Origin: Ensifer sp. LC11
GTDB taxonomy: Bacteria; Pseudomonadota; Alphaproteobacteria; Rhizobiales; Rhizobiaceae
Direction of reading: 5' to 3'
Assembly: GCF_001695835.1 (NCBI RefSeq)
Contig: NZ_MBSO01000033.1
Coordinates: 1 to 52,114 of the forward strand
DNA length: 52,114 nt
Both the position numbers and the translations under genes were made by a program. Positions within the stretch are counted from its first letter, which is position 1, and each line of letters starts with the position of its first letter. The notes below the pieces were generated by a model that saw only the letters and a list, made by a program, of their open reading frames with translations, was not told the DNA's origin and searched no databases. Shown piece after piece: positions 1 to 8,577 of this stretch.

Positions 1-299
1 ACGATCGTGCTGTCGATCATCAGATACTGGTTGTCTCGATCAGCCGTCAGCGCCTCGAACACCCGCTCCCAGGCGCCGGCATGGCACCAGCGGCTGAAGC
101 GCTTGTGCACCGTTTTCCACTTGCCATAGCGCTCCGGCAGGTCGCGCCAATGCGCCCCGGATCGCAAAATCCAAAGGCAACCATTGATAAACAGGCGATT
201 ATCCGAGCCTGTGCTCCCCGGATCGCCGATCTTGCCCGGTAACAAAGACGCAATCTTCGCCCACTGCCCATCGCTCAGCTCGTACCGCTTAACCGCCAT
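1..299 (-). CDS. IS5-family (IS427-like) transposase, N-terminal part, cut by window edge
   Basis: The reverse strand is open from an ATG at 299 to the window edge (99 codons). It reads MAVKRYELSDGQWAKIASLL, then a LPERYGKWKTVHKRF segment and a final MIDST motif. This is the typical N-terminal DUF4096-like part of IS5-family transposases, with the start of the DDE catalytic core (the D of MIDST). The family often makes its full product from two overlapping frames; only the first is visible here. No stop or frameshift is seen in the visible part. Whether the element is complete lies outside the window. Confidence 0.88.
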   Translation of the reverse strand, partial: MAVKRYELSDGQWAKIASLLPGKIGDPGSTGSDNRLFINGCLWILRSGAHWRDLPERYGKWKTVHKRFSRWCHAGAWERVFEALTADRDNQYLMIDSTI

Positions 300-365
300 G
301 CAGACCTCCGTGCTTCAACACGGTGTCCTATGAATCAGCCATCGGCTGATTTGGGAATCCTGAAT
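1..365 (-). mobile_element. Insertion sequence of the IS5 family, 5' end of element
   Basis: The transposase frame starts at 299, and the element should end shortly upstream of it. Between 330 and 365 there is a self-complementary stretch (AATCAGCC-ATC-GGCTGATT, 331-349) followed by GGGAATCCTGAAT, which resembles the terminal region of such elements. The exact terminal inverted repeat and target duplication cannot be set because the other end is missing. The boundary at about 365 is an estimate. Confidence 0.5.
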
Positions 366-473
366 GTCGATCCGACCTAGGCCGGTGCAGCAGCTTACGC
401 TCAAGCGCCGAACGCCGCCGGTCGTTGACCCGCGGCGCTCTTGGCTTTGAGGGCTCGCCTCGTCGCTGCGTGG

Positions 474-1289
474 TTACCGTGAACGGGCGCGCGGGCCCGG
501 CTCCACCATCTTGCGATAGAGATGCCAGGTGGCGTGACCGAAAATCGGCATGATCACGGCGAGGCCGACGAAGACCGGTATCGAGCCGATCACCAGACCG
601 GCGGCGATGATGAACCCCCACACTGCGACGGGCACCGGATTGACGAGGGTCGCCCTGATCGACGTTTCGACCGCCGAAACTGCGCCGACATCACGATCGA
701 TCAACAGCGGGAACGACACGACCGACGTCGACAGCACGATGACTGCAAAGACGAAGCCGACTGCATTGCCGACGAGGATCAGGTTCCAGCCCTGGTCCGT
801 ACCGACGATGCCGTTCCAGAAGGCGGCGATCGAATCCGGTGGTGTGGTTCCGAAGATCTGCACATAGAGCGCCTGCGCGACCAGCAGCCAAAGAATGAAC
901 ACCACAAAGAGCATGGCCGCCACGGCCATGATCGAGGGCAAGGCTGGAGAGCGATGCAGGCGAAGCGCATGCGGCCACGAGTAGTCCATGCCCAGTTCAC
1001 GCCGTCGGCTGATTTCATAAAGGCCGATCGCCGCCACCGGGCCAATCAGGGCAAAGCCTGAGGCAAGGGGATAAAGCAGCGGCAGCATGTTGGCTCCCGC
1101 GCTCCAGGTGATCAGGACGGCGCCGGCAATCGGGTAGATCAGGCAAAGAAAAACATAATGCGATGGCTTTTCGCGAAAGTCGTCAAATCCGAGGCGTAAG
1201 GCGTCAAATACATCCGCGACGCCAATCTTCTTTATTCCGGGATGGGCGACACTCGCGTCCGCTCCCGAAAGGACATGGAATGTTGTCAT
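474..1289 (-). CDS. DUF2189 integral membrane protein
   Basis: A 271-residue protein with about six hydrophobic segments (about residues 45-65, 70-92, 118-142, 165-190, 220-240, 243-258) and a soluble N-terminus. The layout, and the DVFDALRLGFDDFREKPSHY entry into the first helix pair, match the DUF2189 family (COG5473), whose members are inner-membrane proteins of unknown function. Start is the ATG at 1289; the C-terminus is short and Arg-rich. It faces away from the hydrolase gene at 1548 and shares a 258-bp spacer with it. It stands alone with no obvious operon partner. Family assignment is from pattern recognition; function is unknown. Confidence 0.85.
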   Translation of the reverse strand: MTTFHVLSGADASVAHPGIKKIGVADVFDALRLGFDDFREKPSHYVFLCLIYPIAGAVLITWSAGANMLPLLYPLASGFALIGPVAAIGLYEISRRRELGMDYSWPHALRLHRSPALPSIMAVAAMLFVVFILWLLVAQALYVQIFGTTPPDSIAAFWNGIVGTDQGWNLILVGNAVGFVFAVIVLSTSVVSFPLLIDRDVGAVSAVETSIRATLVNPVPVAVWGFIIAAGLVIGSIPVFVGLAVIMPIFGHATWHLYRKMVEPGPRARSR

Positions 1290-1547
1290 GGCTCACACTC
1301 CTCAACGAACCGAGCGGCCACGGAACAGCAATGCGGCGAAACCAAGCCGCACCACCCGCGACCGTCAGCCCGATTATACAGAAAATGAAACCGCTGTCGC
1401 CTTCCGGATGTTTCCCTAAATCGCCACCGTTCCAAGAACGTAGCCTGCAGTGCATTAAAGTGTCATGGCGACCTTCGCGCATCTTGGAGCAGGCGCGACG
1501 CTCAAGACCTTGACTTCGGCGCCTTTCAGCGCCAAATCGCGGCCACC

Positions 1548-2102
1548 ATGAAAGTTTCAGACGCCCATATCCTCATCGTCCCAGGTTACACAAACTCCGG
1601 ACCGGAGCACTGGCAGACCCGCTGGGAACGCAAAATGTCGTCCGCGCGCCGCGTTGAGCAGGCGGAGTGGGCAAAGCCCGTGCGCGACGATTGGGTGGCG
1701 CGAATGGTCGAAGAGGTCAACGCGGCAGAAAAGCCCGTGGTAATCGTAGCGCATTCGCTTGGTGTTGCGACGGCCGTGCACGCCCTGCCCCATTGCACGA
1801 AGCCGATCGCAGGCGCGTTTCTCGTCGCCCCTCCAGATGTGGCCAACCCGGCCATCCGGCCGAAGCATCTGATGACCTTCGGGCCCTATCCGCGTGATCC
1901 GCTCCCCTTCCCGTCGCTGATGGTCGCAAGCCGCAATGATCCGTTCGGTTCCTACGATCATGCAAGCGATATCGCCAACGCCTGGGGCTCGCTGCTCGTC
2001 GATGCCGGAGAATCCGGTCATATCAATACGGAGTCCGGGCATGGGCCGTGGCCGGAGGGAACGATGGTGTTTGCCCAGTTCCTCAGCCGCCTGAAGCCCT
2101 AA
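1548..2102 (+). CDS. RBBP9/YdeN-family serine hydrolase
   Basis: A 184-residue small alpha/beta hydrolase. It opens with ILIVPGYTNSGPEHWQTRWE, the family hallmark. The nucleophile elbow AHSLG puts the catalytic serine at 70; the acid is probably Asp131 (SRNDPF) and the histidine His158 in SGHINTESGHGPWPEG. Length and motif order match the RBBP9/YdeN family (PF06821), which are cytosolic esterase-like proteins with poorly known substrates. The start is the only well-placed ATG near the observed N-terminus. The gene is monocistronic as far as can be seen, 184 bp before the GGDEF-EAL gene. Substrate unknown. Confidence 0.88.
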   Translation: MKVSDAHILIVPGYTNSGPEHWQTRWERKMSSARRVEQAEWAKPVRDDWVARMVEEVNAAEKPVVIVAHSLGVATAVHALPHCTKPIAGAFLVAPPDVANPAIRPKHLMTFGPYPRDPLPFPSLMVASRNDPFGSYDHASDIANAWGSLLVDAGESGHINTESGHGPWPEGTMVFAQFLSRLKP

Positions 2103-2286
2103 GCCATCGGGTCGACCTGTTGACGCCTTATTAATCCGACGTTCATTGTCCGCGGTCATCATCGACGGGCATGGCAGCGTGGCGTGTGCCTTTGATGATT
2201 CCGGCGCTGTCTAACCTTGATTTGCGGTCCGGTTGCCCGGCTCTTGCAGCTTGGCGGTGTGGCCGCAGACACTGGACGTAGGATAA

Positions 2287-4809
2287 GTGACCGCAAACGA
2301 AGGTCTCACCCAAGGCGCGCATCGTGCACCGGCGCATTCGGATGCTCTGACGCAGGCCAACCTGGAGCGGTTGCCGGCAGGCGCAATCGTTGTGGACATT
2401 CACGGACGGATCCTTGCAGCCAATTCCCGCGCCGCCGAACTGCTCCTCCGCCCACCGTCCCAGTTGCGAAACGCGTTCCTGCGTGACCTTGTGCCGGACG
2501 AGGCCCGGCCGCTTCTCCCCCCACGGGGAGCGTTAACGTCTCCTGAGACGATCCAGTTCCTCGGCCCCGCCGGCTGCCTGCCGATGCTCGTTGCCTGCTC
2601 GCAGGCGCGTTTCGGCGAACAGGATGACTGGTTGCTCTTGCTGCTGCCGGTCGATCATCTCGTCAACGAAATTGCCGGCCTAAGGAGCGACGAGACCCGC
2701 TGGAAATATGCGCTCGACAGCGCGCTTGAGGGCGTTTGGGACCACGATTTCGAAACCGGAGATCTGTTTTACTCAGCCACCTGGAAGCGTCTTCGCGGCC
2801 TGCCCGACGATGCAGCCGTCGACGGCGCCCTTGAAACCTGGATCCAGAGCGTTCATCCGGACGACCATGCGCATGTGCGCGCCGCAATCGAACGGCAGGA
2901 TTCCGGCGAGGCCATCTTCAACACCTTCGAGTATCGTGAGCGCCACGCGGAAGGTCATTGGATCTGGATTGAAAGCCGCGGTGCGGCTGTGGCCTATTGG
3001 CCCGACGGCCGCCCCAGTCGGATCATTGGAACGGATACGGACATCACTGCCCGCAAGGAGGCGGAAGCCAGGCTCGAAGAGGTCTCGCGCCGGCTGCGGC
3101 TCGCCCTTGGCGTGTCGAAGATCGGCGTGTTCGATTTCAATCTCGACCTGAAGCGCGACGACTGGGATGAGCGCATGTTCGAGATCTACGGCCTTGACCC
3201 GGCCGAGGGGGCACCGAGCTCCGAGGTCTGGGAAAACTGCCTTCACCCTGATGATCGCGATGCCGTCATCATCAGGACCAACGAAGGCATCGCTTCCGGA
3301 AAACCCTATAGCAACGCCTTTCGCATCGTCAGGCCGGACGGTTCGGTCAGGCATGTCCGTTCGAATGCCGCGACCTACGTTGATCATCTCGGCGCTCGCA
3401 AGCTCATTGGCGCCAACTGGGATGTCACGGAAGACATTGCCCGGCAGGAAGAGCTGCGCCGGGCGCAGGCCTCTGCCGAGGCGCGCAACCGCGAACTTGA
3501 GCAAGCGCGCACAAGGATCGAATACAACGCGCTGCACGACTATCTGACAGACCTGCCCAACCGCCGATATCTGGATCAGATGTTGACGGAGAACGTTGCG
3601 GTCAACGCCATTCTGCATATCGATCTTGATCGGTTCAAACAGATCAACGACACGCTCGGCCACCAGGCCGGCGATGCGATGCTGACGCATGCAGCCGCCA
3701 TCCTTCGTGCGCATGCTCGTCACGACGATTTCATCGCCCGTATCGGCGGCGACGAATTTGTCGTTCTCTGCCGCAGAAACCGCAACTTGCCGCAACTGAC
3801 CGAGCTTGCCGAGCGGATCGTGCATGCCTTCCGCCGTCCCATCCCCTATGACGGCCAGCTGTGCCGTCTCGGCGCAAGCATCGGCATTGCCTGGAGAGGG
3901 CATGACGATTTCGATGCCAAGCAACTGCTGATGAATGCCGACATCGCGCTCTATCGGGCAAAGAGCCTGGGGCGCGACCGGGTCGAAGTGTTTTCCGAGC
4001 TCATTCAAACCCAGATCCTGACCGCCAAGAGGATCGGAGACGACATCCGCCAGGCGATCGAGGAAGGGCAGTTCACGGTCTACTATCAGCCGCAGTTCAA
4101 TGCGCGCTCACTGGAGATAACAGGCGTCGAGGCCCTGGTGCGATGGAACCACCCGGAAAGGGGCATTCTTGCGCCCATCCATTTTCTCAAGGTTGCCGAG
4201 GAGATCAACGTGTTGCCGGCGATCGACCGGAAGGTCGTGGAGCTTGCCTATGCCGACTTTCAATCCTGGAAGCAGGCGGGTCTCGCCATTCCCAAGATTT
4301 CGGTCAACATGTCGTCTCCGCGCCTGCGCGATCCCGGGTTGATTGCCGACCTCGGCGCCATGCGGATCCTACCCGGTGTTCTTTCCTTCGAGCTGCTTGA
4401 ATCGATCTTCCTCGATGATCCGGAAGATGAAATCGCCGAAACGATTTCGGCCCTCGGGAACCTCGGTATCGAAGTCGAGATCGATGATTTCGGCACCGGG
4501 CATGCGTCGATCATCGGCTTGCTCAACCTCAACCCGGCACGGCTCAAGATCGACAGAGCGCTTGTTGGCCCGATCACTGAAAGCACAAAGCAGGCCAAGC
4601 TTGTTCGAGCGATCATCGACATTGGTCATTCGCTCAACATCGAGGTCGTCGGCGAAGGCGTCGAAACCTGGGAACATGCAGCGATGCTGCGCGATCTTGG
4701 CTGCGACGTGCTGCAGGGTTACGCGCTCGCGCGGCCAATGGACCGTCCGGAGCTGGAGCAGCGTTTGCGCCGCGGATGGAAACCGGCTTTCGGTGGTGCG
4801 GACAAATAA
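2287..4809 (+). CDS. PAS-PAS-PAS-GGDEF-EAL cyclic-di-GMP signalling protein
   Basis: An 840-residue soluble protein with a GTG start; no in-frame ATG lies near the N-terminus. Three PAS-like units are visible: about residues 25-120, 138-255 (ending GTDTDITARKEAE) and 268-385 (ending NWDVTEDIARQEEL), followed by a short coiled linker. The diguanylate cyclase domain (about 412-570) keeps GGDEF at 487-491 and an RxxD inhibitory site at 478-481. The phosphodiesterase domain (about 585-830) keeps EALVRW, VNMS, ELLES, DDFGTG, LKID, EGVE and LQGY, so both active sites look intact. It could make or degrade c-di-GMP; the net activity cannot be read from sequence. No membrane segment or signal peptide, so the PAS domains probably sense a cytosolic cue. 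Confidence 0.95.
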   Translation: MTANEGLTQGAHRAPAHSDALTQANLERLPAGAIVVDIHGRILAANSRAAELLLRPPSQLRNAFLRDLVPDEARPLLPPRGALTSPETIQFLGPAGCLPMLVACSQARFGEQDDWLLLLLPVDHLVNEIAGLRSDETRWKYALDSALEGVWDHDFETGDLFYSATWKRLRGLPDDAAVDGALETWIQSVHPDDHAHVRAAIERQDSGEAIFNTFEYRERHAEGHWIWIESRGAAVAYWPDGRPSRIIGTDTDITARKEAEARLEEVSRRLRLALGVSKIGVFDFNLDLKRDDWDERMFEIYGLDPAEGAPSSEVWENCLHPDDRDAVIIRTNEGIASGKPYSNAFRIVRPDGSVRHVRSNAATYVDHLGARKLIGANWDVTEDIARQEELRRAQASAEARNRELEQARTRIEYNALHDYLTDLPNRRYLDQMLTENVAVNAILHIDLDRFKQINDTLGHQAGDAMLTHAAAILRAHARHDDFIARIGGDEFVVLCRRNRNLPQLTELAERIVHAFRRPIPYDGQLCRLGASIGIAWRGHDDFDAKQLLMNADIALYRAKSLGRDRVEVFSELIQTQILTAKRIGDDIRQAIEEGQFTVYYQPQFNARSLEITGVEALVRWNHPERGILAPIHFLKVAEEINVLPAIDRKVVELAYADFQSWKQAGLAIPKISVNMSSPRLRDPGLIADLGAMRILPGVLSFELLESIFLDDPEDEIAETISALGNLGIEVEIDDFGTGHASIIGLLNLNPARLKIDRALVGPITESTKQAKLVRAIIDIGHSLNIEVVGEGVETWEHAAMLRDLGCDVLQGYALARPMDRPELEQRLRRGWKPAFGGADK

Positions 4810-4832
4810 AAACCGCCCGACCTGATGGGCGG
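4807..4832 (-). terminator. Rho-independent terminator of the DUF1476 gene
   Basis: The stem CCGCCC (4813-4818) pairs with GGGCGG (4827-4832) across an 8-nt loop. Read on the reverse strand it is followed by a T-run (complement of 4808-4812). It lies just beyond the stop of the reverse-strand DUF1476 gene and touches the 3' end of the GGDEF-EAL gene, so it may also act weakly on the forward strand. Confidence 0.75.
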
Positions 4833-4866
4833 GCGGCAATTCATCGGCGGCGCAAGCGCCTTGGGC

Positions 4867-5181
4867 TTACTTGCTCTGGATCTGCTGAATGGCTTCGCCA
4901 AGAAGCTCGAGCATCCGCGTGCGGATCTGCTCTTCCGTCTGAGCAACACCAGCTGCGTCGAAGTCCGCCTTGATCTTGCGCACGACGTCTTCGTGGCCAG
5001 CCTCTTCAAAATCCGCAGCGACAACTTCGCTGGCATAGGCTTCGGCGTCGGCCTTGCCGAGCAGGCCCGCAGCCCAGAGACCAAGAAGCTTGTTGCGGCG
5101 CGCTTCGGCCTTGAACCGCAGTTCCTCATCCAGCGCAAACTTCGCTTCAAAGGCTTTTTCGCGATCCTGCATCGTCGTCAT
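4867..5181 (-). CDS. DUF1476 protein, ATP synthase zeta-inhibitor-like
   Basis: A 104-residue, charged, helix-rich protein starting MTTMQDREKAFEAKFALDEE, which is the signature of the DUF1476 family (PF07345). In Paracoccus a member of this family is the zeta subunit that binds and inhibits the F1-ATPase in the hydrolytic direction. In other alphaproteobacteria the inhibitory strength varies, so a role in ATP synthase control is plausible but not shown here. Start at the ATG at 5181 is supported by AGGGAGAT about 8 nt upstream. It is divergent from purC, with a 230-bp shared upstream region. DUF1476 next to purC is, as I recall, a common arrangement in rhizobia. Confidence 0.9.
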   Translation of the reverse strand: MTTMQDREKAFEAKFALDEELRFKAEARRNKLLGLWAAGLLGKADAEAYASEVVAADFEEAGHEDVVRKIKADFDAAGVAQTEEQIRTRMLELLGEAIQQIQSK

Positions 5182-5411
5182 CTATCGATCTCCCTGAGAA
5201 TTCCATGCCGGAAACAGTTATCGCCATAAACCAAAACGGTCGTCAAACTGCAATGCGAAGTTTTCTGGTTTGATGACTTTCGTGTTACCCTAAGCAAATC
5301 AGGGGACTGGAAGACGCGCCGATTGTTAAATCCGTTCTTTTCAGCTAAGGACCCGCTAGAGATACTCCACGTGCGCGACCCAAGAGCGCCAAAAACACAG
5401 AGACAACATCC

Positions 5412-6176
5412 ATGAATCGTCGCCGCCGTATCTACGAGGGCAAGGCAAAGATCCTCTATGAGGGTCCGGAGCCGGGCACGCTGATCCAGTTTTTCAAGGA
5501 TGACGCGACCGCCTTCAACAAGAAAAAGCATGACGTCATCGACGGCAAGGGCGTGCTGAACAACCGGATTTCCGAGTACATCTTCACGCATCTGAACCGA
5601 ATCGGCATTCCGACACATTTCATCCGCCGCCTCAACATGCGTGAGCAGTTGATCAAGGAAGTCGAGATCATTCCGCTTGAGATCGTCGTGCGCAATGTTG
5701 CCGCCGGATCGCTGGCAAAGCGTCTCGGCATCGAGGAAGGCACGGTGCTGCCCCGCTCGATCATCGAGTTCTACTACAAGGCCGATGCGCTCGAAGACCC
5801 GATGGTCTCCGAAGAACACATCACCGCCTTTGGTTGGGCGAGCCCGCAGGAACTTGATGACGTCATGGCGCTCGCCATCCGCATCAACGACTTCCTCTCC
5901 GGCCTGTTCCTCGGCGTCGGCATTCAGCTGGTTGACTTCAAGATCGAGTGTGGCCGCCTGTTCGAAGGCGACATGATGCGCATCATCCTCGCCGACGAAA
6001 TTTCGCCGGACAGCTGCCGTCTTTGGGACATTGAGACCAAGGAAAAGCTCGACAAGGACCGCTTCCGCCGCGACCTCGGTGGCCTCGTTGAGGCTTACCA
6101 AGAAGTCGCCCGCCGTCTCGGCATCATGAACGAGAACGAACCCGTGCGCGGCACCGGTCCGGTTCTGGTGAAATAA
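5412..6176 (+). CDS. purC: Phosphoribosylaminoimidazole-succinocarboxamide synthase (SAICAR synthase)
   Basis: A 254-residue protein, the usual length for PurC, which joins CAIR and aspartate using ATP to give SAICAR in de novo purine synthesis. Visible family segments are the N-terminal [21 protein letters not shown] (ATP-binding region), [20 protein letters not shown] (here EIIPLE), and the [10 protein letters not shown] and [12 protein letters not shown] signatures near residues 175-210. It is the first gene of the purC-purS-kptA-purQ run, with 17 bp to purS. The 230-bp upstream region presumably carries the operon promoter; I could not identify a riboswitch there. Confidence 0.97.
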   Translation: MNRRRRIYEGKAKILYEGPEPGTLIQFFKDDATAFNKKKHDVIDGKGVLNNRISEYIFTHLNRIGIPTHFIRRLNMREQLIKEVEIIPLEIVVRNVAAGSLAKRLGIEEGTVLPRSIIEFYYKADALEDPMVSEEHITAFGWASPQELDDVMALAIRINDFLSGLFLGVGIQLVDFKIECGRLFEGDMMRIILADEISPDSCRLWDIETKEKLDKDRFRRDLGGLVEAYQEVARRLGIMNENEPVRGTGPVLVK

Positions 6177-6193
6177 CTTCGGGGAAATTCAAA

Positions 6194-6436
6194 GTGATCA
6201 AGGCACGTGTAACCGTGACGCTGAAGAACGGCGTTCTCGATCCGCAGGGCAAGGCAATCGAAGGCGCGCTCGGCGCACTCGGCTTCGACGGCATTGGCCA
6301 GGTCCGCCAGGGCAAGGTCTTCGATCTGCAGATCGAATCGGCAGATAAGGCCAAGGCCGAGGAAGACCTCAAGGCCATGTGCGAAAAGCTGCTCGCCAAC
6401 ACCGTGATCGAGAACTACAGCATCTCGTTCGCCTGA
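6194..6436 (+). CDS. purS: FGAM synthase subunit PurS
   Basis: An 80-residue protein starting at a GTG (6194). The start is set by MIKARVTVTLKNGVLDPQGK, the standard PurS N-terminus. PurS is the small dimeric subunit that bridges PurQ (glutaminase) and PurL (synthase) and helps channel ammonia in formylglycinamidine ribonucleotide synthesis. The conserved VRQGKVFDL strand and LANTVIENYSI C-terminus are present. It lies 17 bp after purC and 21 bp before kptA, so it is co-transcribed. Its partner PurL is encoded 4.4 kb downstream. Confidence 0.96.
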   Translation: MIKARVTVTLKNGVLDPQGKAIEGALGALGFDGIGQVRQGKVFDLQIESADKAKAEEDLKAMCEKLLANTVIENYSISFA

Positions 6437-6457
6437 TCTGTCTGAGGGCTAGGGCCG

Positions 6458-7015
6458 ATGTCGGCGCAAGATCGGGATACGGCGGTATCGAAGTTCATGA
6501 GCTATGTTCTGCGGCATGCGCCGCAGGAAGCGGGGCTGGAACTCGATAGCCAGGGCTGGGTCGCCTTTTCGGATCTGACCACAGCCATCCGCACCCGCTT
6601 CGACATCGGCAATGAGGATCTGCTGCGGCTCATCGAGCAGAACCCGAAGAAGCGCTTCACCCTTGCAGGCGGTCGGATCAGGGCCGCTCAGGGCCACAGT
6701 GTCGCCGTTGACATCGGGCTTGAGGCACAGGTCCCGCCCAAAGTGCTGTTTCACGGCACGCAGGCAGACAGGATTGCGGCGATCATGGACGCCGGCCTTC
6801 TGAAGATGGAGCGTCAGCACGTCCATCTCTCGATGGATCCGGCGACAGCGAAAACCGTTGCGAAGCGTCGCCGTGGCCAAACGGCGATCCTGAAAATAGA
6901 TGCCGAGCGCATGCATTCGGACGGCGGGGTATTCTTCCTGTCGGAAAACGATGTATGGCTCACCGAAACTGTAAAGCCAGAATACATCTCGCCGCTTACG
7001 GAGACAGAGTTATGA
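6458..7015 (+). CDS. kptA: Tpt1/KptA-family RNA 2'-phosphotransferase
   Basis: A 185-residue member of the Tpt1/KptA family (PF01885). These enzymes use NAD+ to remove an internal 2'-phosphate from RNA, giving ADP-ribose 1'',2''-cyclic phosphate. The family signatures are intact: YVLRHAP (Arg19-His20), RAAQGHS (Arg75, His80), LFHGT (98-101), ERQHVHLS (Arg119) and [15 protein letters not shown] near 155-169. The catalytic Arg-His-Arg-Arg set can therefore be filled. The stop overlaps the purQ start (ATGA, 7012-7015), so purQ is translationally coupled to it. The bacterial role is unclear, since bacteria lack the fungal-type tRNA splicing pathway; ADP-ribosylation of phosphorylated RNA ends is a suggested alternative. 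Placement inside the purine operon is notable. Confidence 0.9.
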   Translation: MSAQDRDTAVSKFMSYVLRHAPQEAGLELDSQGWVAFSDLTTAIRTRFDIGNEDLLRLIEQNPKKRFTLAGGRIRAAQGHSVAVDIGLEAQVPPKVLFHGTQADRIAAIMDAGLLKMERQHVHLSMDPATAKTVAKRRRGQTAILKIDAERMHSDGGVFFLSENDVWLTETVKPEYISPLTETEL

Positions 7016-7683
7016 AGTCAGCCGTCGTCCAGCTTCCGGGCCTCAACCGCGACCGCGACATGATCGCGGCCCTCACCAAGATTTCCGGCAAGGCGCCCGT
7101 CACCGTCTGGCAGACGGAAACGGATATCCCCGATGTCGATCTCATCGTCATTCCCGGCGGCTTCTCCTATGGCGACTATCTGCGTTGCGGCGCGATCGCT
7201 GCACGCATGCCGGTCATGCAGGCGATCAAGGCCAAGGCGGAAAAGGGCGTCAAGGTTCTCGGCGTCTGCAACGGCTTCCAGATCCTCGTCGAGGCCGGCC
7301 TGCTTCCGGGCGCGCTGATGCGCAACGCGTCGCTGAAGTTCGTCTGCCGCGAGATCAAGCTCGAAGTGGTCAATGCCGAAACCGACTTCACCCGCGCCTA
7401 CTCCAAGGGCCAGGTGATCCGCTCGCCGGTCGCCCATCACGATGGCAACTACTTCGCCGATGCCGAGACGCTGAAGACGATCGAAGGCAATGGCCAGGTC
7501 GTGTTCCGCTACGCTGAAGGCACCAACCCGAACGGCTCGATGAACGACATTGCCGGCGTGATGAATGCGGAAGGCAACGTGCTCGGCATGATGCCGCATC
7601 CGGAAAACTTGATCGAAGCCGCGCATGGCGGTTCCGATGGTCGCGGCCTTTTCGCCTCTGCACTTGAAGTAATCGCTGCTTAA
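7012..7683 (+). CDS. purQ: FGAM synthase subunit PurQ (glutamine amidotransferase)
   Basis: A 223-residue class I glutamine amidotransferase. The start at 7012 is chosen because the protein then begins [16 protein letters not shown], matching the family, and overlaps the kptA stop. An upstream in-frame ATG at 6955 would only add residues read from kptA sequence. The nucleophile elbow [10 protein letters not shown] holds the catalytic cysteine (about residue 86), and MPHPEN near the C-terminus supplies the His of the triad. PIPGG-type ([16 protein letters not shown]) oxyanion residues are present. PurQ supplies ammonia to PurL through PurS. Confidence 0.96.
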   Translation: MKSAVVQLPGLNRDRDMIAALTKISGKAPVTVWQTETDIPDVDLIVIPGGFSYGDYLRCGAIAARMPVMQAIKAKAEKGVKVLGVCNGFQILVEAGLLPGALMRNASLKFVCREIKLEVVNAETDFTRAYSKGQVIRSPVAHHDGNYFADAETLKTIEGNGQVVFRYAEGTNPNGSMNDIAGVMNAEGNVLGMMPHPENLIEAAHGGSDGRGLFASALEVIAA

Positions 7684-7737
7684 CCATCCGGCTGATAGAA
7701 GGCGTCCCGATCACCCCTCACACGAGCGAGACCGTCG

Positions 7738-8145
7738 ATGCCTTCTTTCCTTCCTGGACGCCTCACCGGCCTTGCCTGCGCTTCGTTCGGGCTTGCCCTT
7801 CTCTCCTCGTGCCAATCGCCGAAGCCGCCGGCTCCAAGCCCGAACACGGCAGCGCTGCCGACCATGGAGCGCGTGGCGCTCGGCGCCAATAGCTGCTGGT
7901 TCAAATCCGGCGATCCCGCCTTCAAATCCTATCGGCTGGCACCGGAGCTCAATTCCTTCTCCGGCCGCCCGCGCATCCTGATCGTACCGCGCAAGTCCCC
8001 GGAAGCCCGTCCGCTCGCCGTCGTTCAGGCCGAGGGCAATCCGGCCCGCCTGCAGGCTTTCGGGCCGTTGCTGAGCGAACCGGTCGGGACCCGCATGGCC
8101 GCCGATATCAGACGCTGGGCCGCCGGAAGCCAGGGCTGCAAGTAA
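7738..8145 (+). CDS. Small predicted lipoprotein, function unknown
   Basis: A 135-residue protein. The N-terminal hydrophobic signal ends in LLSSC, a plausible lipobox with the acylated cysteine at 25, followed by a Pro-rich linker (SPKPPAPSPN). The mature part has one further pair of cysteines (SCWF and GCK) that could form a disulfide. It follows purQ by 54 bp and precedes a strong terminator, so it may be the last gene of the purC-purQ transcript. I recognise no named domain; similar small lipoproteins are common in rhizobia. Confidence 0.75.
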   Translation: MPSFLPGRLTGLACASFGLALLSSCQSPKPPAPSPNTAALPTMERVALGANSCWFKSGDPAFKSYRLAPELNSFSGRPRILIVPRKSPEARPLAVVQAEGNPARLQAFGPLLSEPVGTRMAADIRRWAAGSQGCK

Positions 8146-8173
8146 GCCTCTCCTGACTTGCTGAACGCATCGT

Positions 8174-8210
8174 AAGAGCCGGTCGACCCGAACAGGTCGC
8201 CGGCTCTTTT
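8174..8210 (+). terminator. Rho-independent terminator ending the purC-purQ-lipoprotein unit
   Basis: AGAGCCGG (8175-8182) pairs with CCGGCTCT (8200-8207), extended inward by CGACC (8184-8188) with GGTCG (8195-8199) around a bulged T at 8183. T-tail at 8207-8210. Confidence 0.88.
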
Positions 8211-8240
8211 CGTCGTCGGTGGTCTACGGCGCGCCTCGGC

Positions 8241-8495
8241 CTACCGCCAGAACGGTACCGCCGATTCCTGGCGTGCATCCTTCTCGTTGACCCCGATATC
8301 CTTGAGCTGCCAGTCGCTCATCTCACCGAGCGCCAGCCGGCTGCGGCGCTTTGCTGCCAACTCGCAATAGAACCCCCACAGCCGCTTCAGAAGACTTTCC
8401 CGTTCTTCCGAATAGTCGCCGCCAAACAATGTGCTGGCGCTTTTGGTGGACTTCGCTTCGACGCGGGACAAACAAATTGTATCGATTGTACTCAT
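8241..8495 (-). CDS. DUF1127 small protein
   Basis: With the start at 8495 this is an 84-residue protein beginning MSTIDTICLSRVEAKS and ending in an Arg-rich DUF1127 domain: LWGFYCELAAKRRSRLALGE, then MSDWQLKDIGVNEKDARQ. A longer reading from 8546 is possible, but 8495 has a GGGG Shine-Dalgarno-like stretch about 6 nt upstream and leaves room for a promoter facing the divergent MocR gene. DUF1127 proteins are small and widespread in alphaproteobacteria; some have been linked to RNA-related and stress functions. No specific role can be inferred here beyond possible control by the neighbouring regulator. Confidence 0.85.
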   Translation of the reverse strand: MSTIDTICLSRVEAKSTKSASTLFGGDYSEERESLLKRLWGFYCELAAKRRSRLALGEMSDWQLKDIGVNEKDARQESAVPFWR

Positions 8496-8532
8496 TGATA
8501 ACCCCAATGCAGCGATTGCTATCGTTGTATCG
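8477..8532. promoter_or_regulatory. Candidate MocR operator: direct repeats between DUF1127 and MocR genes
   Basis: TTGTATCG occurs at 8477-8484 and again at 8525-8532, with a related ATTGCTATCG at 8515-8524. The region is AT-rich against a GC-rich background. MocR/PdxR-type regulators often bind direct repeats in the divergent region next to their own gene, which is the basis for this call. Binding is inference. Confidence 0.45.
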
Positions 8533-8577
8533 GTGATAATTGACATAATTCGCGCTGTAATCTAAAGAATTGTCACT

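Noticed and set aside
2773-4008. 411-codon reverse frame within the GGDEF-EAL gene
   Set aside because: Antisense shadow of a protein with many diagnostic motifs.
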